A stretch of 6,834 nt of DNA from Planctomycetaceae bacterium (GTDB lineage Bacteria; Planctomycetota; Planctomycetia; Pirellulales; JAEUIK01), in assembly GCA_015493185.1 (NCBI GenBank), contig WGDQ01000546.1, positions 1-6,834 on the forward strand, read 5' to 3'. Position numbers and translations under genes: made by a program. The notes beneath the pieces are model-generated. The model was not told where the DNA came from and did not search any database. It saw only the letters and a program-made list of their open reading frames with translations. Of the stretch, positions 5,569 to 6,834 are shown piece after piece. Numbering within the stretch: the first letter of the stretch is position 1; each line of letters starts with the position of its first letter.

Positions 5569-5748
5569 TTCAGGCTGAGCGAGTTGAGGGGAAATGGCCC
5601 GCCGCAGGGGGCGGAAGCGGTGCGAACCCGACGGGCAGGTAAGTCGAAGCCATCGACACACGCGCTGGTTTCCGCGGGGGGCCTTGCTCCAAGCTGATCG
5701 AGCGGCGCTGCACTGAAGCATCGGCCATCGCACGCGCGGCACCGGGGC
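5569..5748. other. convergent spacer between the operon and the sigma54 activator
   Basis: This 180-base gap separates two converging genes. A 5-bp GC hairpin (5599-5603 with 5610-5614, six-base loop) has no T-tract on either strand. No intrinsic terminator, tRNA or small gene was recognised. Termination of both genes here would have to be rho-dependent or rely on signals I cannot see. Confidence 0.4.
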
Positions 5749-6834
5749 TTACTCGATGCCCAAACGACGGAGCTTGCTGAAAAGCGTGCTGCGCGGAATG
5801 CCGAGCAACCGGGCGGCCTGCGACTTGTTTCCCCCGCTCTGCGCCAGGGCATCGAGCAGGTGCTGCCGCTCGATGGCGGCCAGCTTGTCGTCGATGGGCG
5901 CATCATCGGGCTGCGCGGTCCGCGCGGGCACATGCTGGCGCGACGGGGTTGCAATGGGCATGGAACGCGTGGGCAACGGTTGCCGGCGACGCAGGGCAGA
6001 CACGCCCGTCCGATGGCCGCTCGCTACGATTTCCGGCGGCAGGTCGCCCACTTCGATGGCGTCGCCTTCGGCCAGAATGACGGCCCGCTGAATGGCGTTT
6101 TCCAGTTCACGAACGTTGCCGGGCCAGTCGTAGGCGCGAAGGGCCTCGATCGCCGCGTCGGAGAGGCGCACGATCGGCTTTCCGTTCTGCTGGGCCTCGC
6201 GGCGGAGGAAGTAAAGCGCTAGTTCGAAAATGTCGTCGCGCCGCTCGCGCAACGGCGGGCAAACCAGGCTGATGACGTTGAGCCGGTAGTAAAGGTCTTC
6301 GCGAAAGCGGCCCTCGCGAATCATGGCTTCCAGATCGCGATGCGTAGCGGCGATGATCCGCACGTCGACGCGGATGGTTTCGGTCGATCCGACCCGTTCG
6401 AACGTTTGATCTTGCAGCACGCGCAACAGCTTGGTTTGCGTTTCGAAGCTGATGTCGCCCACTTCGTCGAGAAACAGCGTGCCGCCGTCGGCTTTCTCGA
6501 AGCGGCCCACACGCGGGCGATCGGCGCCGGTGAAGGCCCCTTTCACGTGCCCGAACAGTTCGCTTTCTTGCAGGCTGGGGCTCAGCGCCGCGCAGTGAAC
6601 CGCCACAAACGCGCGGCCGGCGCGAGGGCTGTTGTCGTGAATGGTTCGGGCCAATAGCTCCTTGCCCGTGCCGCTTTCGCCGCGGATGAGCACGGCGGCC
6701 CGGCTGCCGGCGATTTTGACCGCCTGATCGAGCATTCGCCGCACGGCGCGGCTCGAACCGCGGATGGCCGTTTCAACCGCTCGATCGCTCGAGGCCGCGC
6801 GCCGCACCACGGTGGCCGTCGGTTCGGGCTGGCG
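5749..6834 (-). CDS. sigma54-dependent transcriptional activator (AAA+ plus Fis HTH), N-terminus outside window
   Basis: A bacterial enhancer-binding protein that uses ATP hydrolysis to remodel sigma54 RNA polymerase at -24/-12 promoters. Counting from the GTG at 6810 as residue 1, the AAA+ domain shows Walker A GESGTGKE (44-51), the sigma54-contacting GAFTGA loop (91-96) intact, Walker B GGTLFLDE (109-116), the RFREDLYYRLNV segment (168-179) with arginine-finger residues, and the sensor II region WPGNVRELEN (229-238). A linker of about 45 residues rich in Pro and Arg leads to a Fis-type helix-turn-helix at about 310-352, with GGNKSQAARLLGIPRSTLFSKL. The frame stays open for eight more codons to the window edge, so GTG 6810 may be internal and a receiver, GAF, FHA or PAS sensor domain may lie beyond. 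The regulatory class therefore cannot be named. It ends at TAA and converges on the CvpA-like gene, so it is a separate transcription unit. Confidence 0.93.
   Translation of the reverse strand, partial: RQPEPTATVVRRAASSDRAVETAIRGSSRAVRRMLDQAVKIAGSRAAVLIRGESGTGKELLARTIHDNSPRAGRAFVAVHCAALSPSLQESELFGHVKGAFTGADRPRVGRFEKADGGTLFLDEVGDISFETQTKLLRVLQDQTFERVGSTETIRVDVRIIAATHRDLEAMIREGRFREDLYYRLNVISLVCPPLRERRDDIFELALYFLRREAQQNGKPIVRLSDAAIEALRAYDWPGNVRELENAIQRAVILAEGDAIEVGDLPPEIVASGHRTGVSALRRRQPLPTRSMPIATPSRQHVPARTAQPDDAPIDDKLAAIERQHLLDALAQSGGNKSQAARLLGIPRSTLFSKLRRLGIE

Overview
The window is about 6.8 kb of GC-rich DNA carrying five protein genes, two of them cut by the window edges. GC-rich coding sequence, a solitary hisF outside any his operon, and a PilT-type ATPase next to a membrane-fused GspE-like protein and a CvpA-like protein together suggest a planctomycete, perhaps of the Pirellulales. 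That placement is inference from protein style; no rRNA or other marker is present.

Layout: (1) 3-566, + strand, the C-terminal end of a DinG/XPD-type superfamily 2 helicase. (2) 567-1002, a 436-base non-coding stretch with a weak terminator candidate, a run of inverted repeats that could fold as RNA, and a sigma70-like promoter candidate for hisF. (3) 1003-1776, hisF, complete, with both catalytic aspartates. (4) 1777-2038, a 262-base spacer with three clear hairpins and a promoter candidate. (5) 2039-5568, a tightly coupled three-gene operon: a PilT-like hexameric ATPase with intact motifs; a 587-residue GspE/PilB-family protein with an N-terminal signal peptide, three membrane segments and a badly degraded P-loop; and a four-helix CvpA-like membrane protein. 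The first junction has no spacer and the second is a 4-base ATGA overlap. (6) 5569-5748, a convergent spacer. (7) 5749-6834, - strand, a sigma54-dependent activator (AAA+ plus Fis-type HTH) whose N-terminus lies beyond the right edge.

The most interesting part is the operon. An apparently active PilT-type motor is co-translated with a membrane-anchored relative that keeps the GspE fold and its Cys4 motif but has lost the P-loop lysine, and then with a polytopic membrane protein. No pilin, PilC/GspF, secretin or prepilin peptidase gene is visible. One reading is a heteromeric motor in which the pseudo-ATPase docks the PilT-like ring at the membrane. This is a hypothesis from sequence only. The helicase and hisF look like ordinary housekeeping genes, and nothing visible ties the sigma54 activator to the operon.
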